Shown here piece after piece: positions 25,502 to 33,352 of a stretch of 39,055 nucleotides of DNA. The stretch's first letter is position 1. Each line of letters opens with the position of its first letter. Location: positions 1 to 39,055 of the forward strand of contig URAN01000023.1 of NCBI GenBank assembly GCA_900545865.1, read 5' to 3'. The notes under the pieces were generated by a model. The model was not told where the DNA came from. It saw nothing but the letters and a program-made list of their open reading frames with translations, and ran no database searches. The position numbers and the translations under genes were made by a program. This stretch comes from an uncultured Eubacteriales bacterium. GTDB taxonomy: Bacteria > Bacillota > Clostridia > Monoglobales > Monoglobaceae.

Positions 25502-25523
25502 AATCTTTTGTCCTCCTGCCGAA

Positions 25524-27164
25524 TTAATGTATTGCCTCGATGCGGCGGCGCATTGCGTCCTCGCCGATTATGTGGCATATCTCCCACAAATCGGGCGAAT
25601 TGCATCTTCCCGTCAGGGCAACGCGGATAACGTTGCTGACATCGGTTATGCTGCCTTTATACATATCGGGATTCTTTTTAAAGTCCTTTGGTTTGACCGC
25701 GTATCCCAAATCCGCGGTAATCTCGCGGATTTTTCCGAACCACCCCGAATTGTCGTCCGCATGGTCATATCCGTCAAGATAGCGGCGCTTTATCTCGGCT
25801 CTGTCCTCTGCGCTTACGTTCTCGGGATATTCCGCCTCTTGCACAAGACTTTCGTCATAGTATAAAGACAAGAACTCACGTGCTTGTTTCCAGTTCGTCA
25901 AGTCCTTACGCGGACGCGCCGCGTCTCTGCCGACATTTATCGCCGCGCAAGTCAAAGCCTTATCGCGCGTAAACAGTTTATAAAACTCGCCGTCATATTC
26001 TTTGAGCCACTCCGACATCTTTTCATAAATCTCATCGGGCGACATACGAAAGATTATTTCACGGCTTATATCCTCTAATTTAAGTGAATCGAACAGCGCA
26101 CCCGAGTTGCTCATTTTTTCAAGCGTAAACTCAAAATCGTCAATCGGTCTGTCGGGATTTTGGTCTCGCCATTCCTCAAAGTTTGAGTTCAAAACCGTCA
26201 TAAGATACTCAAACACCGCTTCGGGCAGATACCCCTCAGAACGATAATAATCCAAACCGAGTTCGGGGTCTTTACGCTTTGAAAGCTTACGCTTATGGTC
26301 GCCGTCCATCTTCATAAGTACGGGCGTATGACAGTATATCGGGCGCTTCCAGCCGAACGTGTCGAAAAGCTGAACGTGTATCGGCAAGGTCGAAAGCCAT
26401 TCCTCGCCTCTGACAACGTGGGTTGTTCGCATAAGGTGGTCGTCTATTACATGCGCAAAGTGATAGGTCGGTATTCCGTCCGATTTGAGCAAGACAAAAT
26501 CCTGATAATTCTCTTGCAAGTTAAGCTCTCCTCTGATTCCGTCAAATACCGTTACAGTATTTTCTATATTTCCGCCGCTGCGGAAACGCAAAACATACTT
26601 TTCGCCGTTATCTATCTTCGCTTTGATCTCGTCATATTCAAGATTGCGGCATACAGCCCATTCATCATAATATCCGAAATTAAGTTTTTGAGACATCTGT
26701 GTTTCGCGCATTTGCGAAAGCTTTTCTTCGCTGCAGAAACAAGGGTACGCAAGACCCATTTTAACGAGTTCTTTCGCAAAACATTTGTATATGTCCTCTC
26801 TGAGACGCTGGCGATACGGTGCATATGCGCCATTTTGACCGTCATTTTCGGTCACGCCCTCGTCAAAATGTATTCCAAAGTAATCCATTGCCGACAAAAC
26901 AAGTTCAACCGCACCCTCAACCTCACGCTTTGCGTCCGTGTCCTCAACACGAAGATAGAACACTCCGCCGCTTTGGTGTGCAAGTCTTTCGCCGATTATC
27001 GCATTATACAGGTTTCCGAGATGAACAAAGCCGGTCGGGCTGGGTCCGATTCTCGTTACCTTTGCACCCTCGCCGAGATTCCGCTCGGGGTATAGGTTTT
27101 CATAATATTCGGGTGTTTTGTCTATGTGCGGAAACAATAGCTCCGCAAGTTTGTTATTATCCAT
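25524..27164 (-). CDS. gltX: Glutamyl-tRNA synthetase
   Basis: Class I synthetase that attaches glutamate to tRNA-Glu, and in many Gram-positives also to tRNA-Gln for later amidation. The 546 residues contain the HIGH motif in PSPTGFVHLGN, FYLRVEDTD, the HVVRGEEWLSTLPIHVQLF block, and the KMSKS equivalent KRKLSKRK. The length is slightly above the usual 480-510, owing to an extended insertion in the C-terminal anticodon half. GGAGG lies 7 nt before ATG. It has its own promoter about 70 bp upstream and is followed directly by metG. Confidence 0.95.
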   Translation of the reverse strand: MDNNKLAELLFPHIDKTPEYYENLYPERNLGEGAKVTRIGPSPTGFVHLGNLYNAIIGERLAHQSGGVFYLRVEDTDAKREVEGAVELVLSAMDYFGIHFDEGVTENDGQNGAYAPYRQRLREDIYKCFAKELVKMGLAYPCFCSEEKLSQMRETQMSQKLNFGYYDEWAVCRNLEYDEIKAKIDNGEKYVLRFRSGGNIENTVTVFDGIRGELNLQENYQDFVLLKSDGIPTYHFAHVIDDHLMRTTHVVRGEEWLSTLPIHVQLFDTFGWKRPIYCHTPVLMKMDGDHKRKLSKRKDPELGLDYYRSEGYLPEAVFEYLMTVLNSNFEEWRDQNPDRPIDDFEFTLEKMSNSGALFDSLKLEDISREIIFRMSPDEIYEKMSEWLKEYDGEFYKLFTRDKALTCAAINVGRDAARPRKDLTNWKQAREFLSLYYDESLVQEAEYPENVSAEDRAEIKRRYLDGYDHADDNSGWFGKIREITADLGYAVKPKDFKKNPDMYKGSITDVSNVIRVALTGRCNSPDLWEICHIIGEDAMRRRIEAIH

Positions 27165-27227
27165 TTTTATCCTCCGATATATTATTCTGAATTTACATAA
27201 TTAACACTATTATGGCATTATAGATTA

Positions 27228-27256
27228 ATTTTACACTTTTTTCGGATAAAAGTCAA
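27228..27256 (-). promoter_or_regulatory. gltX-metG promoter
   Basis: On the minus strand TTGACT, 17-nt spacer, TAAAAT. No T-box motif (AGGGTGGNACCGCG) is seen in the short leader. Confidence 0.7.
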
Positions 27257-27330
27257 GATTTTAATTATTAAATTTACAGCCATAAAATAAGCGACAGCGT
27301 TTTTTATGATTATCCGCAAAATTCACGGCG

Positions 27331-27376
27331 GTTGTTCGTGTGCTCGGGACGTCCGGGAGGCCGTCCCCTACAAAGG
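27331..27376. repeat. GC-rich hairpin block, possible dispersed extragenic repeat
   Basis: GGGACGTCCGGGAGGCCGTCCCC followed by TACA forms a nested hairpin (GGGACG/CGTCCC with CC/GG inside) in otherwise AT-rich sequence. Its GTAGGGGACGGC-like form resembles short interspersed repeats seen in clostridial genomes. Only one copy is in this window, so repeat status is unproven. Confidence 0.35.
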
Positions 27377-27409
27377 GCAACATATATTTCGTATGATATA
27401 AATCTGTTC

Positions 27410-27453
27410 ATTAAAAAAACAGCGGCTCTGCGCCGAAACGCAAAGCCGCTGTC
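27410..27453 (-). terminator. Rho-independent terminator of the small orphan gene
   Basis: On the minus strand, stem ACAGCGGCT/AGCCGCTGT plus the inner GCG/CGC is followed by seven Ts. It is a textbook intrinsic terminator 96 bp after the stop of the upstream gene. Confidence 0.9.
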
Positions 27454-27548
27454 GCAACCCCATGACGAAAAAAAGTCTTTTTGAGTATTTTAAGGTTTAT
27501 AAGTTTTTAAATTGTTTGAGTGCATAATGTAAATGCAAAGCGCGTTGT

Positions 27549-27788
27549 TTATAAAACATCGCACAAGGTACATGGGGTCACTTGATATTTGCACAACATA
27601 GCAACGGTTTTCTCCGCTTCATCTCGGGTGAAAAATCGTTCCTCGACAGCGCTGCGCTCGGCGATACTTCCGTCAATCGTCATTGTTGCCGATATTCCAA
27701 AGCATCTGTCCTCCGCGCCCGCATTCTCCGTAATCTCGAATTCCACCACGGCGTTTTCGCCGTCTTCCGTCAAAAGTTTAATGTTCAT
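27549..27788 (-). CDS. Small hypothetical protein, possibly DUF6514-like
   Basis: A 79-residue protein starting MNIKLLTEDGENAVVEFEIT. I start it at 27788 because AGGAGG lies 8 nt ahead; the longer frame to 27899 has no ribosome site. It has no membrane segment or signal. The layout, a short beta-rich N-terminal half with FGISATMTID then a helical half with FFTRDEAEKTVAMLCKYQV and a TPCTLCDVL ending, recalls small clostridial proteins of the DUF6514 type, of unknown function. I am not certain of this match. It is monocistronic, with a strong terminator behind it and a candidate invertible promoter segment ahead. Confidence 0.6.
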   Translation of the reverse strand: MNIKLLTEDGENAVVEFEITENAGAEDRCFGISATMTIDGSIAERSAVEERFFTRDEAEKTVAMLCKYQVTPCTLCDVL

Positions 27789-28261
27789 TAGCTCATCCTC
27801 CTGTGATATGATACCTCTCGCATTAACGGTTAAGCCGAACTCTCCGAGCGGTTTTATGCGATTGAAATAAAAACCGCACTGACAACTTTCGAATTCCAAT
27901 GCTTACCGAAAAAGCCGTTCCCTGTTGACAATAATATTATCTCACAAAATAAGAAACTTTTTACATTTACTTTACAAAAAATTTCGAGTCTTAGCAAAAC
28001 ACCTTAAAATGCACCATTATCCGCCTTTTGTTAATGTCGCATTAATATTATGTCAACCTCTTTTTAAAAACATTGTCGCTAAAAGTTCCAAATTAGGTAA
28101 TTTATTCCTATGAAACAAAAAGTTGATACAGGTTTTTAATCCCGTGAATTTAAAGACAGGCACGGTTATAAAACTCATCTTGTCCGCATAAGTTTAAAAC
28201 AGACGAAATTATATTTTGATATACCTCTATAAACTTAATCCACCGAAAGGATGATAACCGT
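27789..28261. other. Divergent intergenic region with inverted repeat arms
   Basis: There is no gene in these 473 bp. Its main feature is an inverted repeat, GTTGACAATAATATTA (27924-27939) facing TAATATTATGTCAAC (28043-28057), identical but for one inserted base and 103 bp apart. A moderate minus-strand promoter lies between the arms. I found no convincing promoter for the downstream plus-strand ATPase gene in the present orientation, and no recognised riboswitch. Confidence 0.6.
27969..27997 (-). promoter_or_regulatory. Candidate promoter inside the inverted-repeat segment
   Basis: On the minus strand TTGCTA, 17-nt spacer, TAAAGT (four of six matches each). It points toward the 79-residue gene. 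If the segment inverted, it would point at the ATPase gene instead. Confidence 0.4.
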
Positions 28262-30886
28262 ATGAATAATATACAGGGGCTTACCTCGTCAGAGGTAAAG
28301 GAATCGGCGCGCAAGCACGGAACAAATCGCCTCACCGCGCGAAAGACGCGCACCTTTTGGCAAACCTATTTCGAAAACTATGACAACCCGATAATAACCG
28401 TCCTTTTGATAGCGTTGGGGATAAATGTATTTTTCACTTTTTTAGGCAAGGTTGACTGGCACGAATGCTTGGGCATTCTGCTCTCGGTCATTATCTCAAC
28501 ATTCGTTTCTGCGCTTTCGGAGCACAGCAACGAAAGCACCTTTAACAAGCTCAGAGAACAGGCGTCAAACACCAAAAGCAAAGTCTTTCGTGACGGAAAG
28601 CTGTGTGAGATACCCACATCCGACATCGTTAAGGGTGACGCGGTGCTTTTGCAAAGCGGCGACCTTATTCCGTCGGACGGAAGGATTTTCGGCGGCAGCA
28701 TAAAGGTTGACCAATCGCCGCTCAACGGCGAAAGCGAAGAGATTGAAAAACGATGCGGTGCAACTCCGCCGAAAAAAACGGCATTTAACGATTTTTGGAA
28801 TGATTACAGCGTTTTCAGAGGCAGTGTTGTTTGTTCGGGCGAGGCGGTAATGTACACGGACGAAATAGGCGACAACACCGTTTACGGAAAGCTCACACAC
28901 GAGGCACAGGAGCAAATTCCCGAAAGCCCTCTGTCGATAAAGCTTGCCAAACTTGCCGCAAGCATAAGCAAGTTCGGGTGCATATCGGCGGTCTTGATTG
29001 TCATTATAAGTTTTTTAAACAACGCCGTATTCGCACAACAATTCGACCCCGTTATGATTGCCGGGTATTTTTCCGACACGGCACAGGTCATATCCGACAT
29101 AATAAGTTCGGTGATTATAGGAATAATCGTCATTGTTGTCGCCGTTCCCGAGGGCTTACCGCTTATGATTGCAATCGTGTGTTCGCTCAATATGAAAAAA
29201 ATGCTTAAAGCAAACGTTCTTGTGCGGCGGCTTGTCGGAATTGAAACGGCAGGCGGCATAAACATACTCTTTACCGATAAAACCGGGACGATTACCGAGG
29301 GCAAGCCACGGATAATGTATGTGCTTGACGGCACGGGCAGGGAATATAAAACCTTTTCGGATATTCCGTTCGGGCTGTCTCGGTGGTTCGGTCTGTCCGC
29401 CGCCGCAAACAGCTCGGCGCGTTTTTCGGGCAAGGACATAATCGGCGGCAACGCCGCCGAAAAAGCAATTCTCAAATTTACGGGGCGTCGCGGCGCACGG
29501 CTGAACGGTGCCGACATAATATTAAACGTCCCCTTTTGTTCGGATAAAAAATATTCCGCGGCAGAAGTCAACAACGGCCGTCACGTCACCCTCATAAAAG
29601 GCGCGCCCGAAAAAATACTGGAAAAATGCACCCACTGTTTTGATGCCAACGGCGAAAAGCAAAAAATAAGCTCAAGTTTAAAAGCCAAAATATCCGATGC
29701 AACAGAGCGAACAATGCGGCTTATCGCCATCGCCGTGTATGACGGACGGTATCGCGATGAAATTCCGAACGGAATGACTCTTATATCCGTTGCGGCTATA
29801 CGCGATGATGTCCGCTCTGAGGCGCGTGCGGCGATTGCCGATGTGACGCGCGCCGGTATACAAGTTGTGATGATTACCGGTGACCGCGCCGAAACCGCGG
29901 CGGCAATTGCGGAAGAAGCGGGACTTTTGACAAGTGGTAAAAAAGTTATCAGCTCAACCGAGCTTGCACAAATGACAGACAGCGAGGTAACGAAAATACT
30001 TCCGCGGCTGTGCGTTGTCGCAAGGGCGATGCCGTCCGACAAAAGCCGCCTTGTGCGGCTTGCACAGCGGCTCAATATGGTTGTGGGAATGACGGGGGAC
30101 GGCGTAAACGATGCACCGGCTCTAAAACGTGCGGACGTGGGGTTCGCAATGGGCGGCGGCGCAGAAGCGGCGGCAGCGGCGGCGGACATAGTTATTCTCG
30201 ATGATAATTTTAAGTCGGTGCGCAACGCCGTTTTATACGGCAGGACGATATACAACAGCATAAAGAAATTCATAAGATTTCAGCTCACAATTAACGTTGC
30301 GGCGGTAACGGTCTCGATGCTCGGCCCGATTGTCGGAATTGAAAAACCTCTTGACATTTCACAGATGATATGGACAAATCTTATGATTGACAGCCTCGCC
30401 GCGATTGCATTCGGCGGCGAACCGGCGCTTAACCGATTTATGTCGCAAAGACCGCGCAAGCGCGATGAAGATATTATTGACCGCGGTATGTGGAATGCGA
30501 TAATAACAGACGGGCTTTTTATATGCACCCTGAGCCTGTTGTTTTTTATATCGCCGTCAATCCGAGATGTTTTCCGCTCGGCGCCGGGTGATATATATTT
30601 TTACACGGGATACTTTACGTTTTTTATATTTATAAGCGTGTTTAACGCGTTCAATGCGCGGTGTGACGGGATTGACCTGCTTGAAAATATTTCGCTTAAC
30701 AAACAATTCTTAATTGTTATGTCGGGAATAATGGTTGTTCAGATACTTATGACTTATTTCGGCGGCAGCATCCTTCGCACCGCCGGGTTAAATATTCGGG
30801 AATGGACTGTTGTTCTGCTTGCCGCTCTTACCATATTCCCCGTTGAAATTATACGAAAGCTTATCTTTACCAAGATTAAAGCGTAA
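28262..30886 (+). CDS. P-type Ca2+-transporting ATPase, PMCA-like (type IIB)
   Basis: Membrane pump that exports Ca2+ at the cost of ATP. The 874 residues carry an actuator domain (about 100-205), TM4 with VVAVPEGLP (292-300), the phosphorylation site DKTGT (D339), nucleotide domain KGAPE, and hinge TGDGVNDAPALKRADVGFAMG. TM5 FQLTINVAAVTVS and TM6 WTNLMIDSLA match plasma-membrane Ca2+ pumps, with Asn and Asp of the single Ca2+ site in place. Two oddities: the actuator TGES motif is NGES (155-158), and the segment after the hinge is unusually Ala-rich (GGGAEAAAAAADIV). The ribosome site AAAGGA is 11 nt from ATG, slightly long. Monocistronic. Confidence 0.9.
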   Translation: MNNIQGLTSSEVKESARKHGTNRLTARKTRTFWQTYFENYDNPIITVLLIALGINVFFTFLGKVDWHECLGILLSVIISTFVSALSEHSNESTFNKLREQASNTKSKVFRDGKLCEIPTSDIVKGDAVLLQSGDLIPSDGRIFGGSIKVDQSPLNGESEEIEKRCGATPPKKTAFNDFWNDYSVFRGSVVCSGEAVMYTDEIGDNTVYGKLTHEAQEQIPESPLSIKLAKLAASISKFGCISAVLIVIISFLNNAVFAQQFDPVMIAGYFSDTAQVISDIISSVIIGIIVIVVAVPEGLPLMIAIVCSLNMKKMLKANVLVRRLVGIETAGGINILFTDKTGTITEGKPRIMYVLDGTGREYKTFSDIPFGLSRWFGLSAAANSSARFSGKDIIGGNAAEKAILKFTGRRGARLNGADIILNVPFCSDKKYSAAEVNNGRHVTLIKGAPEKILEKCTHCFDANGEKQKISSSLKAKISDATERTMRLIAIAVYDGRYRDEIPNGMTLISVAAIRDDVRSEARAAIADVTRAGIQVVMITGDRAETAAAIAEEAGLLTSGKKVISSTELAQMTDSEVTKILPRLCVVARAMPSDKSRLVRLAQRLNMVVGMTGDGVNDAPALKRADVGFAMGGGAEAAAAAADIVILDDNFKSVRNAVLYGRTIYNSIKKFIRFQLTINVAAVTVSMLGPIVGIEKPLDISQMIWTNLMIDSLAAIAFGGEPALNRFMSQRPRKRDEDIIDRGMWNAIITDGLFICTLSLLFFISPSIRDVFRSAPGDIYFYTGYFTFFIFISVFNAFNARCDGIDLLENISLNKQFLIVMSGIMVVQILMTYFGGSILRTAGLNIREWTVVLLAALTIFPVEIIRKLIFTKIKA

Positions 30887-30891
30887 AAAAC

Positions 30892-30928
30892 GCCGCAGGC
30901 TTGTTTTATACAGCAACAACCCTGCGGC
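30892..30928. terminator. Bidirectional terminator
   Basis: Stem GCCGCAGG/CCTGCGGC with an inner TTGTT/AACAA pair, flanked by AAAATTTTATT on one side and a run of A (T on the other strand) on the other. It separates the convergent ATPase and ribbon-helix-helix genes. Confidence 0.85.
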
Positions 30929-30934
30929 AAAATT

Positions 30935-31111
30935 TTATTCCTCCGAATCCGACCGCATATGTTCTATTGAATAATCTATGCACTGATTGATGAACGCGCT
31001 GCGGCTTAAATCATATTGTGCGGCGAGTCTGTCTATTTCTTTCAGCTTTTCTATATCAATTCTGAGCGTTATCGGCTCTTTTTTATATTGTTTCGGGATA
31101 AATTTGCTCAT
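30935..31111 (-). CDS. Small ribbon-helix-helix (CopG/Arc-type) DNA-binding protein
   Basis: A 58-residue protein starting MSKFIPKQYKKEP. An ATG start is preferred over the TTG two codons upstream because AGGTGA is 9 nt ahead of it. The body ITLRIDIEKLKEIDRLAAQY then DLSRSAFINQCIDYSIEHM is a beta strand followed by two helices, the ribbon-helix-helix fold of dimeric repressors. No toxin partner lies beside it, so a toxin-antitoxin reading is not supported. It is divergent from the D,D-carboxypeptidase gene, and palindromes in the shared spacer suggest it could regulate both. The target is inference. Confidence 0.75.
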   Translation of the reverse strand: MSKFIPKQYKKEPITLRIDIEKLKEIDRLAAQYDLSRSAFINQCIDYSIEHMRSDSEE

Positions 31112-31127
31112 TTTCAAAAATCACCTC

Positions 31128-31156
31128 TTGCATTATTGTAATATATTATGTATAAT
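31128..31156 (+). promoter_or_regulatory. Promoter toward the D,D-carboxypeptidase gene
   Basis: TTGCAT, 17-nt spacer, TATAAT on the plus strand. It gives a leader of about 115 nt. The -10 lies inside a palindrome. Confidence 0.65.
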
Positions 31157-31157
31157 A
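31144..31157. promoter_or_regulatory. Palindrome over the -10, possible operator
   Basis: Perfect inverted repeat TATTAT-GT-ATAATA covering the -10 box. A second palindrome, TACATTATGTA, lies at 31179-31189 near the expected transcription start. Both share ATTATGTA. They are candidate sites for the divergent ribbon-helix-helix protein. Confidence 0.4.
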
Positions 31158-31277
31158 GATATAGATTCTAAAAACGAATACATTATGTAATACACATTAT
31201 ATCGAATAATGCCGAACGGTTCTGCATAAAATAAACCATAGTATTGTTCTGTTACCGACTTTTTTGGGGGCGATTGG

Positions 31278-32441
31278 GTGAAAAAACTTTTTGCGGTTAT
31301 TTTGACTCTGTTTATACTTATATTCTGCGGAGCGGCGGCGGATGCCGCTCCGCAAATTTCGGCACATTCGGCAATATTGATTGATGCCGAAACGGGTCGG
31401 GTTATGTTTTCAAAATCATCCGATGAGCGGCTCGCCATGGCAAGCACCACCAAAATAATAACCGCCGTCACCGCCCTCGAAAGCGACGGCTTTGACATAG
31501 ACCGCACAATAGAAATATCGGAAAACGCAGCAGGCGTTGAGGGGTCAAGTATGTATCTTCAAAAAGGCGAAAAAATCAGTATGCGCAACCTTTTATACGG
31601 TCTTATGTTATCATCGGGCAACGATGCCGCGGTTGCGATTGCCGAAGCGGTTTCGGGCGATGAATCGGCGTTTGTCGAACTTATGAACAACAAGGTCGGC
31701 GAAATCGGCGCGGCGGACACACACCTCTCAAATCCAAACGGCTTGCCGAATGATGAGCATTATTCGACCGCGCGCGACATGGCTAAAATTACCGCATACG
31801 CCTTAAAAAATCCGATTTTCGCCGAAATCGTTGCGACAAAAACTCATCGGATAGACGACAGCGGCGCTGTTTATCCGCGTGTAATCAAAAATCATAACAA
31901 GCTTTTATCGATGTATGACGGCTGTATCGGCGTAAAGACGGGTTTTACCAAAACCGCCGGCAGGTGTCTCGTCAGCGCGGCACGGCGCGATAATATGACC
32001 CTTATTTGTGTAACATTAAATGCGCCCGATGATTGGAGCGACCACCAAAATCTTTTGAATTTCGGTTTTGAAAATTATAAAATGACAACCGTCATAGGTG
32101 CGGACATTCCGCTTTGCCGCACGGATGTAATCGGCTCGGACGGAAAAAGCGTTGCCGCTGTCCCGACCGAAAATATCGATTATCCGATAACGCAAACCGA
32201 AAAGTCGAGCACCGAGCTTAGCATTTATCCCGAAATTTCGGCACCGCTGAAAAAAGACGAAAAGATAGGCGAGGTAACCGTTGTCATAACCGACATTTCA
32301 TCGGGAGAGGAAATTTTTAAAAGAAACGCCGATTTGGTCGCCGATTGTGATATAGAGTGTGTTTCAAAGCCGTGCTCCGATGAGGGACTTTTTCAAAAAA
32401 TCAAGTCATTTTTTTCGATTTGGTTCGATATTCTGAATTAA
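31278..32441 (+). CDS. D-alanyl-D-alanine carboxypeptidase, S11 family (DacF/PBP5 type)
   Basis: Low-molecular-weight PBP that trims the terminal D-Ala of peptidoglycan stem peptides. The 387 residues begin with a Sec signal peptide (KKLFAVILTLFILIFCG ... ADA-AP). The catalytic motifs are STTK (56-59), SGN (113-115) and KTG (220-222). The C-terminal domain (about 270-350) is the usual PBP5-like beta domain, with a hydrophobic tail (FFSIWFDIL) likely to lie on the membrane. The start is GTG, seven bases after GGGGG. DacF and DacB types act in sporulation, PBP5 types in vegetative growth; sequence alone does not decide. Confidence 0.93.
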   Translation: MKKLFAVILTLFILIFCGAAADAAPQISAHSAILIDAETGRVMFSKSSDERLAMASTTKIITAVTALESDGFDIDRTIEISENAAGVEGSSMYLQKGEKISMRNLLYGLMLSSGNDAAVAIAEAVSGDESAFVELMNNKVGEIGAADTHLSNPNGLPNDEHYSTARDMAKITAYALKNPIFAEIVATKTHRIDDSGAVYPRVIKNHNKLLSMYDGCIGVKTGFTKTAGRCLVSAARRDNMTLICVTLNAPDDWSDHQNLLNFGFENYKMTTVIGADIPLCRTDVIGSDGKSVAAVPTENIDYPITQTEKSSTELSIYPEISAPLKKDEKIGEVTVVITDISSGEEIFKRNADLVADCDIECVSKPCSDEGLFQKIKSFFSIWFDILN

Positions 32442-32492
32442 TTTTCGGCTGCCGAATATCGGCGTCCATATATTCTTTGGGGCAAATATAAT

Positions 32493-32522
32493 TTCGGACG
32501 GAGGGAAATCCCTCCGTCCGAA
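32493..32522. terminator. Terminator between convergent genes
   Basis: Perfect 13-bp stem TTCGGACGGAGGG/CCCTCCGTCCGAA with a 4-nt AAAT loop. U-runs are poor on both sides, but stem strength and its place between convergent genes support termination. Confidence 0.75.
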
Positions 32523-32526
32523 TGTC

Positions 32527-32796
32527 TTATAACTCAGCCGCACGCTCTTTTTCTTTTTTTGCTGTTGGTTTTGTTCTGCGATAGCTGTAGACATCATCGT
32601 AAGCGGTGAGCTGTTCGGAAGTAAACGGAATAACCTGAATCAATCCCGTGCTTTCCGTTGATGAAACCGTGCTGCCCGGAAATGCACCGGGAAACAGAGT
32701 TATTCCGATTTCATCATCGTCAAAATTATTTTGACGGTTCTCTCTTAAAATCTCGGGGTTTTCTTCTTTCCTTTTATTTTTATTTTTATTTTTCAT
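32527..32796 (-). CDS. Orphan hypothetical protein, Lys/Asn-rich N-terminus
   Basis: An 89-residue protein that I do not recognise. The start MKNKNKNKRKEE is chosen because GGGGAG lies 9 nt ahead; ATGs at 32802 and 32820 are too close to or before that site. It has no signal peptide or membrane segment. The N-terminal third is basic and coded by A-rich repeats, the middle is acidic with FDDDEIGITLFPGAFPGSTV, and the rest is TGLIQVIPFTSEQLTAYDDV then a basic tail. It has a good ribosome site and a terminator, so it is probably a true gene. It shares a 168-bp spacer with a divergent lipoprotein-like remnant. Confidence 0.55.
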   Translation of the reverse strand: MKNKNKNKRKEENPEILRENRQNNFDDDEIGITLFPGAFPGSTVSSTESTGLIQVIPFTSEQLTAYDDVYSYRRTKPTAKKEKERAAEL

Positions 32797-32964
32797 TTTC
32801 ATCAACTCCCCATAAATCATTATTGCCCGAAATATAAAAATAATGACGTTTAAATTTTGGTTTTAAATTCGGTAATTAAATTGCGCCGAACATATCGGTT
32901 TTAATCTATTTTTAACTTTTATGCTTTATAATAATGCGTATCTTAATTAACCGAGGTGATTTCG

Positions 32965-33249
32965 TTGAAGTACAAAAAAAGACTTATCTGTATTCTTTTT
33001 GCCCTGATTCCGGTTTTGTGCGGATGCTCTCAAAAAACTCAAACCGATGCACCCGAGACATACGGAACGTTTGAATTTTCTGTTTTAAAGGTCGGAAAAG
33101 CGGACGCGATAGTTATGCGTACCCAAAATCATTGCGTTGTAATGGATTGCGGCGAAAAAGATGACGGCAAAATATATCTCACCAAAGACGGAACCGTTTC
33201 GGTATCAAGTGACGGAAAGACCCTTAACGTAACACAAGACGAAAATTAA
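32965..33249 (+). pseudogene. Lipoprotein/metallo-hydrolase gene with the catalytic core missing
   Basis: A 94-residue frame from a TTG start behind AGGTGAT. Residues 1-20 are a lipoprotein signal with lipobox LCGC. Then EFSVLKVGKADAIVMRTQNHCVVMDCGEKDDGK matches the first strands of ComEC-like metallo-beta-lactamase-fold proteins, which would continue into HxHxDH and about 180 more residues. Here it passes straight to KIYLTKDGTVSVSSDGKTLNV, which looks like the C-terminal end of the same family. The simplest reading is an in-frame internal deletion. It would be secreted and anchored but cannot bind metal. A genuine short lipoprotein is the alternative. Confidence 0.55.
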
Positions 33250-33280
33250 TTTTAATATAACGGGATTCCGCAGAATCCAA

Positions 33281-33321
33281 AAACAAACAAGAACCCCGTG
33301 AAACGAGATTCTTGTTTGTTT
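33281..33321. terminator. Bidirectional terminator
   Basis: Perfect 13-bp stem AAACAAACAAGAA/TTCTTGTTTGTTT, with a short CGT/ACG pair in the loop. It lies between the convergent hydrolase remnant and the glycosyltransferase gene. Confidence 0.8.
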
Positions 33322-33352
33322 AAATATAAAATAATAATAGAGACTTGCAAAT

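Noticed and set aside
28882..30273. Two 230-codon minus-strand open frames
   Set aside because: Both are antisense to the Ca2+ ATPase, are Ala/Ser/Ile-rich without motifs, and have no promoter or ribosome site.
30935..31111. Antitoxin of a toxin-antitoxin pair
   Set aside because: No toxin-like gene is adjacent on either side. The ribbon-helix-helix protein is solitary.
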